From NCBI RefSeq assembly GCF_014356525.2, contig NC_052504.1, positions 65,629,114 to 65,693,113 of the forward strand: a stretch of DNA of 64,000 nt, given 5' to 3'. A program made the translations under genes and the position numbers. A model generated the notes under the pieces. That model saw nothing but the letters and a program-made list of their open reading frames with translations, was not told the DNA's origin and searched no databases. This document shows, piece after piece, positions 41,695 to 52,828 of this stretch. The DNA comes from Nilaparvata lugens. Its lineage: Eukaryota; Arthropoda; Insecta; Hemiptera; Delphacidae. Numbering within the stretch: position 1 is the stretch's first letter; every line of letters starts with the position of its first letter.

Positions 41695-42069
41695 ACATTG
41701 GTTCATGCAATTTATATTGTAGTTCTGATTTTTTTATATATTATTTGGGTACATAAGAGAAGTCCAGAACCAATTTCTTCATGCAAAATTTCCTTGTGCT
41801 GGATACAGAGTGGCCCAAATTATGTGGGAGGTTGAGTTTATACTTTTTTATTCTTTCAAATGACAATAAGATGATATTATTATAAATGTTTTAATTATTG
41901 AATAATGAACACAAATAATGAAAAGTTTTTTGATCACCTTTCTTACATTGGTTCATGCAATTTATATTGTAGTTCTGATTTTTTTATATATTATTTGGGT
42001 ACATAAGAGAAGTCCAGAACCAATTTCTTCATGCAAAATTTCCTTGTGCTGGATACAGAGTGGCCCAAA
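41695..42069. repeat. Direct repeat of about 125 bp, two copies 249-250 bp apart
   Basis: TACATTGGTTCATGCAATTT... through CAGAGTGGCCCAAA at 41695-41819 and 41944-42069, nearly identical with one indel. The spacer is AT-rich; neither copy codes. The remainder to 43170 shows no structure I can name. Confidence 0.85.
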
Positions 42070-43175
42070 AACCTCGTATTTTGGGCTCATTTTCCAGTTT
42101 TCAGCTATTTCTGCCAAATCTCGTAATCGGACAGAAAAATTTGCTCTCGCTTTTTTTTAGATTATAAAATCATGAATAAAATGAGATCATTCGGAACTCT
42201 CTATCTCCAATGAGTACTGAGTTATGATTTTTCAAAAATGAGTGAAATTTAAAGAAAAAATCAATTTTGATGAATTTTAGTTTTTGATCAACAATATCTT
42301 CCGACAGTTACCATTTAGATGTATGATTCAAAATCCCTCTGGGCGTATTTTTGTGCTCTACAATCTGAGATCAGTTAGAGCGCTCTATATCATATAGATT
42401 CCCAGGTACACCTGACAACAATGCTCCTTGTATTGCGAAAAACACCTAATTTTCAGCTTCAACCATCATCACCAACTACATTGTCCTCACATTGATATTT
42501 AGTACAATGACATAAGTTCATGAGATGATGTTTTATGAGAATCACCCGTTAGATGCACTTCATTTCAGTATTTCCTAGTGGAGAGGCGCGCTTAAGGACA
42601 CCTCAAGGATCAAAATTTCAAACACTTATAACTTTTGACACGATGCTCAGATTTCATCGTACAAAACTTCATCTTCTCGGCTCGTCAAGGCGGTCCAAAA
42701 TCATGCATCATAAGTCGAATTCGGTCGAAAAATGGAAAATTTATTTTTGAGTGTACTTAAGCCCATATTCCAATACACAAAAAATGGCAAATTTCTATAT
42801 TCAAAGCTTCATGTCTTGAGAAATACTTCTGATAAAATTTCCAAATCTAGTGGAGATGTAAAAATTGTCCCCTTCTTCCCACTCCAATAAATAATACTTT
42901 CGATTCCAATACAATTCGAAAGTTACAGAAGATTTTAAAAATGGCGATTTCAGTTTTTACATATTTTTCGTGATTTTACTGTTGATCAAGAGTTTTTAAA
43001 ACGAGTCTGATACATCATAGAAACTCAGGATTGATTCCAAATTGTAGATAAATTTATCCTCTACAAGCTCAGTTGCCTAAACTCCATCTTGAATTACTTT
43101 CTCCTATCATAGAACTGCCAAGACCATTAATATGATAAAAAAATCTACAATTTCCGGATTTTTTTCAACAAGTAA

Positions 43176-43685
43176 GTCAAAGTTAGGCTAGCCTTAGGCT
43201 AGGGCCACACGAGCGCACATAGTGCGTCCGTTGCAACTTACTTTTTGACGTCCGTTGTAGAAATACATAGAAGTGAATTGATGACAACACACGAGGTACG
43301 TGCGTACCAAGTAACGGAAGTCGTAACGGACGGTGATTTTTGAACTGCGCAGAAATGCTACAATGCACGTCGAGACATGCAAAAGTTATTGCTTCGTCTG
43401 GTTCAATTTGCGTAAAGCCAACTGACGTTGATGCACCACAATCAACGCTCGTGTGGTGTCATTGGCGACGGCCGCAAAAAGTAAGTTGTAACGGACGCAC
43501 TATGTGCGCTCGTGTGGCCCTAGCCTAAGGCTAGCCTAACTTTGACTTACTTTTTGACTTCCGTTACTTGGTACGCACGAACCTCGTGTGTTGTTACCAA
43601 TTCACTTCTATGTATTTCTACAACGGACGTCAAAAAGTAAGTTGCAACGGACGCACTATGTGCGCTGGTGTGGCCCTAGCCTAAG
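43176..43685. mobile_element. Composite foldback: three copies of one MITE end
   Basis: GGCTAGGGCCACACGAGCGC at about 43197 recurs inverted at about 43505-43530 and again at about 43662-43685. The left unit (43191-43328) is inverted as a whole at about 43545-43685, and a perfect-looking palindrome AAGTCAAAGTTAGGCTAGCC/GGCTAGCCTAACTTTGACTT joins the first two ends. Looks like one MITE inserted into, or rearranged with, another of the same family. Confidence 0.8.
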
Positions 43686-43939
43686 AATGAATAGACATGG
43701 CACAGTGAGTGTACATCATACAAAATGATCCCTACAAGACTCAGTGAATGGGATGCCAATCATTCTCAGAGCCTTCTTTTGCCACAGTAATACATATTTA
43801 GCAACAGGAGCATTACCCCAGATCAGAATTCCATACAACAAATGGACATGGAAAAATGCATAATAGGCATTGATGACCAAATCCAAGCTGGTACAATGGG
43901 TGATGTGAATAAAAATAAGTAATTACTTTCACTTGCTGT

Positions 43940-44130
43940 TTTTCAAGTAAATACTGGACATTAGGTGAATAAAACATCAGTATTTAGTACTCCTTTTACC
44001 AGTTCAGTATTTACTGGACTTGACAAGTATTTACTGATAACTACACGAGTATACTGATATTTCCCGAGTAATTACTGAAACTAGGTGAATAAACTCTACT
44101 ATTTACTGAAGTTTATAAGTAAATACTGAC
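43940..44130. repeat. Subterminal repeat cluster, left end of Harbinger element
   Basis: CAGTATTTACTG-like words in both orientations (AGTAAATACTGGA, CAGTATTTAGTAC, AAGTATTTACTGA, GAGTATACTGA, GTAATTACTGA, AGTAAATACTGAC). A matching set lies at 46440-46650. Likely transposase or accessory-protein binding sites (inference). Confidence 0.65.
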
Positions 44131-44205
44131 GTTTTCTTAAGGCTGCCCCAACCCAGACTTAAACAACAGTACTTATTACTTTTTTCGTTATGGCAGCCTT
44201 CATGA

Positions 44206-45159
44206 ATGTTCATGTCGCAAAAAATACTAAATGAGACGCAGTATCAGCCTTGTAGGTATAAAGAACTTCTTCGATTTGAAAAAGAATCTGTTGATTTCCT
44301 GTGCACAACATTCCTACCAGAATCCAATGAGAGAAGAGGAGCGGCATTATCACCAAAACAAAAAATGAAAATTTTTCTTCGCTATCTATCTGATCCAGGG
44401 TTTCTATCAGGTGTTGGTGCAAACTTTGGAATACATAGATCAACAGTGAGCAAAACATTCAAATTTGTCTTGGACAAGATCAACGAAAAATCGTCTGACT
44501 GTATCACATTTCCACAAACTAACGACCAACTACATACAGCGAAACAAAAATGTATTACAAGAATCAAGATGCCATGTGTAATTGATGCAGTCGATTGTAC
44601 CCACATAGAAATTAAAAAACCAATTTGGAGATTGTTATATAAATCGTAACGGTTATGCTAGTTTGAACATTCAAATGACAGTGTGGATGCTTCGTGGCCA
44701 GACAGTTTCCACGATAGTAGAATTTGGAGATGCAGCAGACCATTGCAGGTGATATCCAAATTCAACGGCGCATTCTCGTTGTTGGGAGATAACGGTTATG
44801 ATATTGCACCATGGATGCTCACACCATTCAGGAAGGCTATTGGTGAAGTCATTCATGGAAACTTAATGCTGAATAGCAAATATACAATACTCAACACGCC
44901 AAAGAACGAGTTATAATAGAAAGAGTAATCGGACAACTTAAGAAACGGTTTCCAGTATTTGGAAACCTCAAAATTGGCTGAGTAATTGCTTGTGTAGTAC
45001 CTATTGTTCAACATTGGTAGACATTTGAATGATGATATCGAAATTAATGAAATATCATATCCTGATGAAAGTATTACAGAAAATTATGATGCTGAAGTTC
45101 GTCAAAAGGGTAAAGAAAAAAGAATCTCTGTAATGGCAGTACTTGTTGATTTGCTGTAA
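44206..45159 (+). pseudogene. Harbinger transposase (HARBI1-like), frameshifted
   Basis: ORF from ATG 44206: helix-turn-helix region LSPKQKMKIFLRYLSDPGFL and FGIHRSTVSKTFKFV, first catalytic Asp in IDAVDCTHIEIKKP. A frameshift follows near 44620. Further pieces carry NRNGYASLNIQM, VDASWPDSFHDSRIW (second Asp), LGDNGYDIAPWMLTPF, ERVIIERVIGQLKKRFP (catalytic Glu) and NIGRHLNDDIEIN near the end. The full DDE set is present but spread over at least three frames, so inactive as read. Confidence 0.85.
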
Positions 45160-45319
45160 TAAAGTTTGAAATTGTGCTCCTCAATTTTTCCCATCCCACA
45201 AAATTATCATATGAAAACTTAAATTAAGATGGTGTAGATTTTCTATGTCAATGTTCATGATTTGAGAAGAATAAAATGATAAAATTGAAATAAAAAATGA
45301 ATGAGAAAATAAAGACCTT

Positions 45320-45640
45320 TATTTATGTTCACACGCACGTCATCAGTACCCTAAGGGTACGCAGCGTAAGCATAGCAGGGTCCAGGGGTCCTCCCTCGAA
45401 AAATTTTACCTCACAAAACTGAGGTTTTACATGATTCTGTAAGCCTTAAGGGGGAGTTTTAATCCTCATAGCCCCTGCTACGCCACTGATGCACATACGC
45501 ACACCACTTCGCCTTACCGTGCTTACAGACCTTGCGCCCGTCGTGCGGGTGTGTGTGGGTGTGTATTTATTGTGTATAATTCATACACACACGCACCCGT
45601 GCACACAGTCTGTAAACAGTTATTTTTTTAGGTAGGAATC
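45320..45640. other. Insertion or spacer within Harbinger element
   Basis: Between the two convergent genes: AGGGTACGCAGCGTAAGCATAGCAGGG and CCCCTGCTACGCCACTGATGC suggest a small foldback, followed by CACACACGCACC/GGGTGTGTGTG microsatellite-like sequence. Confidence 0.4.
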
Positions 45641-45680
45641 AGGTTGAGGTTGGAATTTTTATTTTACTCATTCAAAAAAT

Positions 45681-46349
45681 TTACAGTTCAAAAAAATCAT
45701 CCAAGGTGTACAATGTTGACTCCTCTTGTTCTTGAAGAAGGCCTTCTTCTGAGTTGAAACAACCTGTATTATTATTATTATTATTTACCAAATTAATTTT
45801 TTTATTTAATTCCATCTTTTCGCTCTCAATTTTCACTTCTTCCCTTTTCAGTTTTATCTCTTCCCGTTTCATTTGCATTCTAATTACTTTTTAATGGTTG
45901 CAGGTTTGTTTTTCTCAACGTTTCACTCACATTCTCTTTCTGTTGTATGTCCACGTCCATCCCAGCTTCTGCTGCCCCCGGCACCTGTTTCATCAGTGGG
46001 TGTTAAAATTTTACCAGAATTACTAGAAACTCTTTCTCCCACAATTGTAGTTTAATACTTTTGTTTCTCGTCTTATTTTTATCAGATTTTTTTACTTCTG
46101 TTTTGATGTTATTCAACATCTTCTTCAGTTTCTCCTTTGTTACTTTCTCCCCTGAAGATTCTTCAATTTAGTTAGAATTTCGTTCCATGCTTGCTCCTTT
46201 ACAGCAACTACTTTGCCTGCAAGCGATCTATTCACAACGATTTTATTGTTCTTCAATGCATAGATAAAACACAGCCTCTTGTCTGCAATACGCAATTTAT
46301 CGGTACCGGTATGGTTGGAAGAAAATTGCGTTTCTTTGTCACTAGACAT
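45681..46349 (-). pseudogene. Harbinger accessory Myb/SANT-like protein, broken
   Basis: Minus strand from 46349: DKRLCFIYALKNNKIVVNRS and VVAVKEQAWNEILTKLKN, a Myb/SANT-like DNA-binding segment. A frame break near 46140 is followed by a Lys/Glu coiled-coil region (MKREEIKLKREEVKIESEKM) ending TLYTLDDFFEL. PIF/Harbinger elements carry this second gene beside the transposase; convergent layout. Confidence 0.65.
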
Positions 46350-47104
46350 GTTTGCGAGTCAAGAGCTTGCCGAGAAATGAGATGAGAACTGGAATATATG
46401 GCTGATGACATCACCACACAGACATGTTTCGATAGGAAAAATGTTGAAACGTTCAGTAATTACTGGAAAATAAGTAGAAGAAATAATTTTAACTGTCAGT
46501 TCACTACATTTGACTACACAAGAGTACTTATACCTAAAAGTATTTACTTAAAAGTAAAAGGTTATTCACCACTTTCCAGAAAATACCTAACTTGTAGAGT
46601 ACGGTATTTACTTTACTAAACCAGTATTTACTGATCAGTAATAAGTACAGTTTATTCACATTAGCCAATATTTCAACTTGTAAAGTAAATATGTCACTCT
46701 GGATAATCAGAGGTCTATTGTATGAGTATCCCAATCCCAGGTCAGCTTAGAATTCAGGTTTATGCCTAAAAAGTAGGCATTCTTGTTCTCTCTAGTAGGT
46801 TTTAATCTAAACAGTAAGGACTCTGTTTTATTTCTACTAACGATCGACCTATTTTAACACTAAACCTATACTCAGCTTTATTAACAATCAGTGCTGTTTT
46901 CTGACCAAGCTTTCCTGGATCTTCAACATTTATCAAAAATGTTGCATAATCTGCGTATAATATGCATATTTCCTCACTTGCATAACCAAGAATGTCATTT
47001 ATATAGACCAGAAAAAGGAACGGTCCGAGGACCGAGCCCTGTGGGACCCAGTTTCTAATATCAAGTAGGCCAGATTTTTCATTCCCTATTTTGGTGGTTT
47101 GTTG

Positions 47105-47395
47105 TTTATTTATTCATTTAAAAATTGCACTCTACAAAGTAATAATCTTATGTACTCATTTTCAATACAAAAACAACAGCAAATAATAAAAACAACCTCA
47201 TGAATACACTTAGCCAAATAAATCTTTAGAAAATGGTCTGCATGGGCAAAAAATGCCTATGCGCAAACCAGAGTTGCATATTTTAAGTTTGATAGAGAGA
47301 AAGGAAACACTAATTTTGATGCATTCAGAATCTTATTTAATATAATTATTACATACAGTGAATTATTGGATAGCTCAAAAAAAGGTTAATTAGTG
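47105..47395. mobile_element. LINE 3'-end-like insertion with hairpin
   Basis: Separates the two halves of the LINE RT. Contains GCATGGGCAAAAAATGCCTATGC at about 47242, a 3' UTR-type hairpin, and an AAT-rich end. Similar hairpins sit at 29.7 and 48.67 kb. Confidence 0.45.
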
Positions 47396-47639
47396 TAATA
47401 ACCTGTTACTCAAGTTAGATTTCAAAAGATTGTATTCAATATCCCTCACTCCATAGTATTTTATCATTTCAAGTAGAATAGTGTGATCCACAATATCAAA
47501 AGCCTTACTCAAGTCTAGACGTGTTGCAGAGACATCATGACCCAGTTCAAAGCACTTCACTACATGGCAGACAAGACCTTCCACAGCTTTACCTGTAGAT
47601 TTACACTCCTGAAACCAATTCAAATTCATTTATTTGTCA

Positions 47640-48140
47640 TAAAATAATACAGATTGATAAAATAAATATTCTAACTTACAAAATGGCACTACCGACAAAG
47701 AAAACTTGTACGCCAGGAGTGAGTTCGAACAGCTAGGTACAGCAAACATGTCAATAGAAAGAAAATATAGCTTATTCAAACCACTAGAACAAATAAAATT
47801 ACGGAAACCAGGTCACATCTCAATCCTTACAAACGATAAGACAAAGCAACAAAATTACAAGCAAATGACGAACTCAAAAAGACCAATACAAGGAAGCTAT
47901 GACAAATATATTTTTTCAAATTTATAACACAAGAATAAAAACACTACGCTACATAATGGATATAGATAATTTGAAATAAAACATTTATCCTAATCCAATC
48001 CAGTATAAGATACATTATGGATTTTGTAATTCTATTAATAATGAATTCAGTTGGGACTTTATTTATAAAAAAGTAACATTGATATTCAAAAGAGTACAAG
48101 CCTGGATTTGAGAGTTTTATCCAGATGCAGTTGATGCGTG
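47640..48140. other. Unassigned AT-rich stretch
   Basis: Follows the LINE start; no conserved coding sequence recognised. Confidence 0.5.
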
Positions 48141-48459
48141 GTTTAAGGCTATGCAAAGGCTAAAAAAAAAATTCTACTTGTTATATTTTTCTAAGTTTTT
48201 CGATTTTTATATCATCAAGCTATCAAAATGAAAAAGTTTTCTCAGGAAAAAAATTTTTCCCGATCATTATTTTTTGAGATATGAGCGCCTGAAGTTTGAA
48301 TTTTTGGGACAGAACATTTCAAATTCGGTAAGATATAAATCCATGAGATTTAGAGGATGGATTCTTCATGGTATTGTTGATCTAGTAGAACAAAATTTTT
48401 CTGAAAATATCAATTTTTGACAAAAGTTATTAAATTTACCAAAAATAGATTGAATAATA

Positions 48460-49005
48460 AAATTGAAATTCAATGAAATGAACTTTATTTTCCAAAAAAC
48501 ATTACAAACAAAGAAAACGTAAAACAATAAGGGAACTTACTTATTGCATTAGCAAGTTGATGCTAAATGTAGCTATATATTTATATTTTATTAATAAGAA
48601 AGTAACATTGCTGCTAGAATAATTATTATGTCTATTATAAATAATTACCGGTAATATTTGAGGGAAAATGATACCTGCGCAGGTTTAAAACCTGTGCGCA
48701 GGTAGGTTATTAAAAAAGATCAAACAAAGACACAAAGAAAATTACAAACGAGTTGATAATTATAACTAACGTGGGTACCTAAAAAAATAAAAGTTGAAAC
48801 TTTCCAGAGATGAGGTGAAAGAGATTATAATTATAAAAAAGCAAGATTGTGAATAAAACAAGCATTAGACTAATTGAACAACAAAGTTCGCATAGCTATT
48901 TAATAGTTATGCTTATGAAACCTAATGGTTTTACAATTACCAACGATGACAATAATTATATTTATTTACATTACGGTACTACTATGATACTATGAACAAG
49001 TTAAC
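48460..49005. mobile_element. LINE 3'-terminal fragment with hairpin
   Basis: Starts TGAAATTCAATGAAATGAAC and has a strong hairpin CCTGCGCAGGTTTAAAACCTGTGCGCAGG at about 48675-48703. No reading frame; reads as a LINE 3' UTR. Confidence 0.45.
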
Positions 49006-49166
49006 TAAAAAAAATCTGGTGTGGTACACTCACACAACTTTCCTTGCTCATTGAACTGTAAGCCTCATTCTCAAACGAGAATAATTTAGGGGAATAACAT
49101 CATGACAATTATTGGCGGCAACATATTATTTGCAACTACGATCAGACTACCGGTACTGTATATGTG

Positions 49167-49885
49167 TATATATAACTAGCCGTCAGGCTCGCTTCGCTCG
49201 CCATATCCGTCTAGCCAGGGGGCTCCGCCCCCTGGACCCCCGACTGGATCATCCAAGGATAAGATCAGCAGGCTCGCTTCGCTCGCCTGCATTTTCCATT
49301 TGAGCATTTTTATCATGTTAGGACAATCCAGTCGGGGGTCCAGACTAAACGTCTGGCTAAACGGATATGGCGAGCGAAGCGAGCCTGACGGCTAGAAATA
49401 TAATATTCCCAGGATTGAAGTAGCAGTGCCCAATAAATTTTTCCGCGATAAATGCATTTAAATCTTCAACTTGGTGCCAACCTAACAAAGTCAACTCAAC
49501 TTAATGCCAACCTGACAAAATTATTAATTTAGTTGCCAGTTAACAACTGTTTCGAAGAGGTACTCTATCTAGATTATTTATAGTTCTATAGTAACATATG
49601 ATATGGAAATTCCAATTATAATCAAGAGATTGGGAGAAGAAGAATATACATGCTAAAAGACGAACTTTAAACCCTTAAAAACAACCCTTAGAGTTAAAAT
49701 ATTGCCAAAAGATTTCTTAGTGCGCCTCTAAAGGGCCAACTGAACATACCTACCAAATTTGAACGTTTTTGGTCCGGTAGATTTTTAGTTATGCAAGTGA
49801 GTGAGTGAGTGAGTGAGTGAGTGAGTGAGTCAGTCAGTCAGTCAGTCAGTGAGTGAGTGCCATTTCGCTTTTATATATATAGATT
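49167..49885 (-). mobile_element. Helitron-like non-autonomous element
   Basis: Read on the minus strand it begins TCTATATATATAAAAGCGAA (5' TC after an A) and ends ...CTGACGGCTAG followed by T, i.e. TC...CTAG between A and T, as Helitrons do. The 3' 229 bp (49167-49395) are a palindrome with CTAGCCGTCAGGCTCGCTTC at both outer edges and an inner GGGGGCTCCGCCCCC hairpin. A GTGA/GTCA tandem repeat (49796-49858) lies near the 5' end. No Rep/helicase. Confidence 0.5.
49796..49858. repeat. Tetranucleotide array (GTGA)n(GTCA)n(GTGA)n
   Basis: About nine GTGA units, five GTCA units, then GTGA again: a one-base phase variant array. Confidence 0.9.
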
Positions 49886-50069
49886 ATTGTTTTCAGAGTA
49901 CTTTTTCCTTCGTGTAAATTGTGAAATTAGTTGAATTTTTTAAAAGTCGTCAAAACAGCTGTTCTACAGATGAAATATCTTGACTATGACTGTGTACTTT
50001 TTATAAACTGCTCTACCTACCTCATGCACGAGATGGAGGTTACAAAGTCCATTTCTCAAGGATAGGGTG

Positions 50070-50551
50070 GACCCCCCATTAGTTCTCCAGGAAAAAGACT
50101 CATGCCAGTTCATAGATCTGATAAATAACTATACAGGGTATGAATTTGAAAAAAATCGTTAGAGCCGTTTTTGAGAAAATCGTGAAAAACATGGTTTTTA
50201 GTCATTATCCGCCATTTTTCTCAATAATATTACGGAGCTCCTGAAATTTCCCCAGAAATGAGACTCATGTCAGTTGATAGGGCATATAGATAGCTATCTA
50301 TGATATAAATTTGAAGAAAATCGTTAGAGCCGTTTTCGAGAAAACCGTGAAAAACATGGTTTTTTAGTGATTATTCGCCATTTTTCTCAATAATATTACG
50401 GAGCTCCTGGAATTTTCTCAGAAATGAGACTCATGCCAGTTGATAGGGCTTATAAATAGCTATCCATGGTATGAATTTGAAGAATATCGTTATAGCCGTT
50501 TTCGAGAAAAACGTGAAAAACATGGTTTTTTAGTAATTATCAACCATTTTT
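50070..50551. repeat. Three tandem 166-bp repeats
   Basis: Unit marked by GAGCTCCTG(A/G)AATTT at 50235 and 50401, AAATCGTTAGAGCCGTTTT and GTGAAAAACATGGTTTT in each unit; the outermost units are more diverged. A single related unit occurs in the 54.0-54.8 kb copy. Confidence 0.8.
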
Positions 50552-51234
50552 TCCGCCATCTTGAATTGAATTTTATTGAATTTCTTATTGTCGGATCCTC
50601 ATGGTATAAGGACCTTAACTTTGAAATTTCAAGTCAATCGGTTGATTAGGAATGGAGTTATCGTGTTCACAGACATACACACACACACACACACACACAC
50701 GTACACACACACAGACCAACACCCAAAAATCATGTTTTTGGACTCAGGGGGACTTGAAACTTATAGAAAACTTGAAATCAGGGTACCTTAATTTTTTTTG
50801 GAAAGCAATACTTTCCTTACCTATGGTAATAGGGCAAGGAAAGTAAAAAGGAGAAATGAAAAGGAGTACTACGAAACTAAACCAACAGAACAAACAAAAC
50901 AATTGATGATAAGTTACTGAAGCAATCAAATAGGTGCAAACTGTTTTTAATCGTAAGCAATTAACTCAAGATATTTTGATTCAAAACTAGGGAGACTATT
51001 GAAATAGGAGTTCACTAAGCTTATATTCAAGTATATATTTATCCTAATTTTTCCCTTTTCCGATATTCATATTAATATTCTGGAAGTCTCGAGGGAGACT
51101 GTTCATCAATTTATTTGATACATAGATGAATTATTGTCGACGACATACATCAAGCACGGGCCGATCATTATCGTAGATTATGCTAGGTCTTAAGTGGTAT
51201 ATGGGCTCACGCAGGTTGAAATTATTCTTATTTT

Positions 51235-52019
51235 TCAGTATAAAGTGAAGAAGGTTTTTGGTGTAATGGTGGCTTTGTTTGCATCCGTAGTGGGGTTATT
51301 TATATCCATCCAGAGCTCTGATTCCAACTTCTTGGATAATGTTTCAAAATGTATTACAACTCGGTGATTTGGGACTATATTATTGGGTGTTGGCTTAGGT
51401 GAGCGCACATGTGAGCAAGTGGAGTAGTGATCGGTAACATCTGTCTTGAAATTGATGCCTTGAATATCATTATCCTTCAATTCGCAGGTTTTCAGGAAGA
51501 TGTGATCAATACATCTCCTTGAATTGAGCTGTACTCTGATATCTTTGTTAATGTAAGATTTGAACCCATTCGAGGACATACAGTTGAAGTAATCAGCTGT
51601 AGTTTTGTTGTTAGAGTTTAAATTTATATTTAGGTCGCCGAGAAATATAGAGTTTTTATGTTCTAAGGAATGATTAAAATCAGTTCTAGGTCCGATGATG
51701 GGGATCTGTATATTGCAAATATAGTTATATCTACATTTTAAAAGGGCTGTAATATATTTAGTATCAATCTATTTGACTCTGCTATGTTATAATTGATTAT
51801 ATTCACCTTTAGTGACTCTCTAACGAATACACAAATTCCGTCGCATTTATTCAAATTACAAGGCTTATTGATAGCTGAATATCCATTTATAGAGAAATTA
51901 AAAAAATGTTCATCTGTTATCCATGTCTCCGTTATTACAATTATATGAAAAATGGTCTTACAATTTTGAATCATGTAAATAAATTGGTCGAAATTCTTGT
52001 TCAAACTGCGAATATTCAT
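51235..52019 (-). pseudogene. LINE endonuclease (APE type) fragments
   Basis: N-terminal piece MNIRSLNKNFDQFIYMIQNC, IIVITETW (catalytic Glu), ICVFVRESL. After a frame break, the C-terminal piece MSSNGFKSYINKDIRV, CIDHIFLK and TDVTDHYSTC (catalytic Asp-His). Breaks at about 51740 and 51590. Confidence 0.8.
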
Positions 52020-52099
52020 CTATATTATATTGAAGTCATTCAAAGTTCTTATGTATGTTTGTCCCTGAGGATCAAAAGTAGTAATATCCTCAACCAAAA

Positions 52100-52820
52100 T
52101 AGTATCATAACACTCTCTGGAAAGTTCCTCTTTATTATTGACAATAACCATGTAAAGAAAGAAGTATAATGTAATATTATATTAGTATAAATAAGGTTAA
52201 GTAATTGCTTTGAAGAAGAGTACTTTAGTAGAAGCTTGACGAGGTTTACTGGAGCTCCCAATCTTGCACATTTAGTAAATAGTATAATATTGCTACAAAT
52301 TGTAGAAATAAATTGACATAAGGTCGAATTAAGATAAAATAAGAATACAATCATAAAACAGATTGAAATTAGTGAAATGAGCTAGACAGAGGTTACTGGA
52401 ATATCAAAATAATAATAAATAAATAATATTAATCTAAGAAGAAAAGATATAAAGAGGACTAGTTTGGCAGAGTAGGCCATATCAGAGTTATCAGATAAAT
52501 TTTAGGCTTGACTGGTGAATACGGGCAGGTTAAAGTTGTGAAGCTCAGTTTGGATGAAATATATATGTATATATAATTTTCCTTTTCAGAAAGTTCAACA
52601 AAATAGTGAATATTGTACGTATTATAGTAACAAAATATTACAAAATAAGAAAAGGGATATTACAGTCAACTAAAAGCAACAATTCTTTGAAAAAAGGCAA
52701 AAATAAACCAGCTTATTAAAAAAATTAATAAATGAAAATAATAATTATAATAATAAGAACCTTGCAATGGTGAGATCATTATCGTGGCTTCAAAAATGCA
52801 AAAACTCAGCAATAAAGCCT
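52100..52820 (-). other. Region between ORF1 and endonuclease of the deleted LINE
   Basis: AT-rich, no conserved protein; probably the inter-ORF and 5' ORF2 region, with some degenerate tail-like AAT sequence. Confidence 0.4.
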
Positions 52821-52828
52821 CAGATAAA

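Larger units (their letters stand above)
43898..46666. mobile_element. PIF/Harbinger DNA transposon, 2.77 kb, AAT target duplication
   Basis: Terminal inverted repeats GGGTGATGTGAATAAA (43898-43913) and, on the other strand from 46666, GGCTAATGTGAATAAA match 14/16. AAT flanks both ends (43895-43897, 46667-46669). Removing the element plus one AAT rejoins the interrupted LINE reading frame (KLKY|CTSLDLVINAYYAFF), which confirms the boundaries. Subterminal regions carry many AGTATTTACTG/AGTAAATACT motifs. Inside are a transposase remnant (+) and a convergent Myb/SANT-like ORF (-). Confidence 0.85.
43700..47640 (-). pseudogene. LINE reverse transcriptase, split by a Harbinger element
   Basis: Minus strand, 5' to 3': VEGLVCHVVKCFELGHDVSA and LDLSKAFDIVDHTIL (47630-47395), an insertion at about 47395-47105 resembling a LINE 3' UTR, then EKSGLLDIRN, WVPQGSVLGPFLFLVYINDI, LYADYATFLI (catalytic YADD reads YADY), SKLTWDWDTHT (46.74 kb), the Harbinger insertion, and CTSLDLVINAYYAFFHVHLL, LIWGN, QKKALRMIGI (43.9-43.7 kb). 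Stops and frameshifts show it is dead. Confidence 0.8.
49010..50848. mobile_element. Non-autonomous element with tandem repeats, split by a Helitron-like insertion
   Basis: Ends CTGGTGTGGTACACTCACAC..ACTTTCCTTGC and GGGCAAGGAAAGT are shared with the 53969-54805 copy. ACTTTCCTTGC/GCAAGGAAAGT forms a short terminal inverted repeat. Internal 166-bp tandem repeats and a CA microsatellite (50670-50710). Non-coding. Confidence 0.65.
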
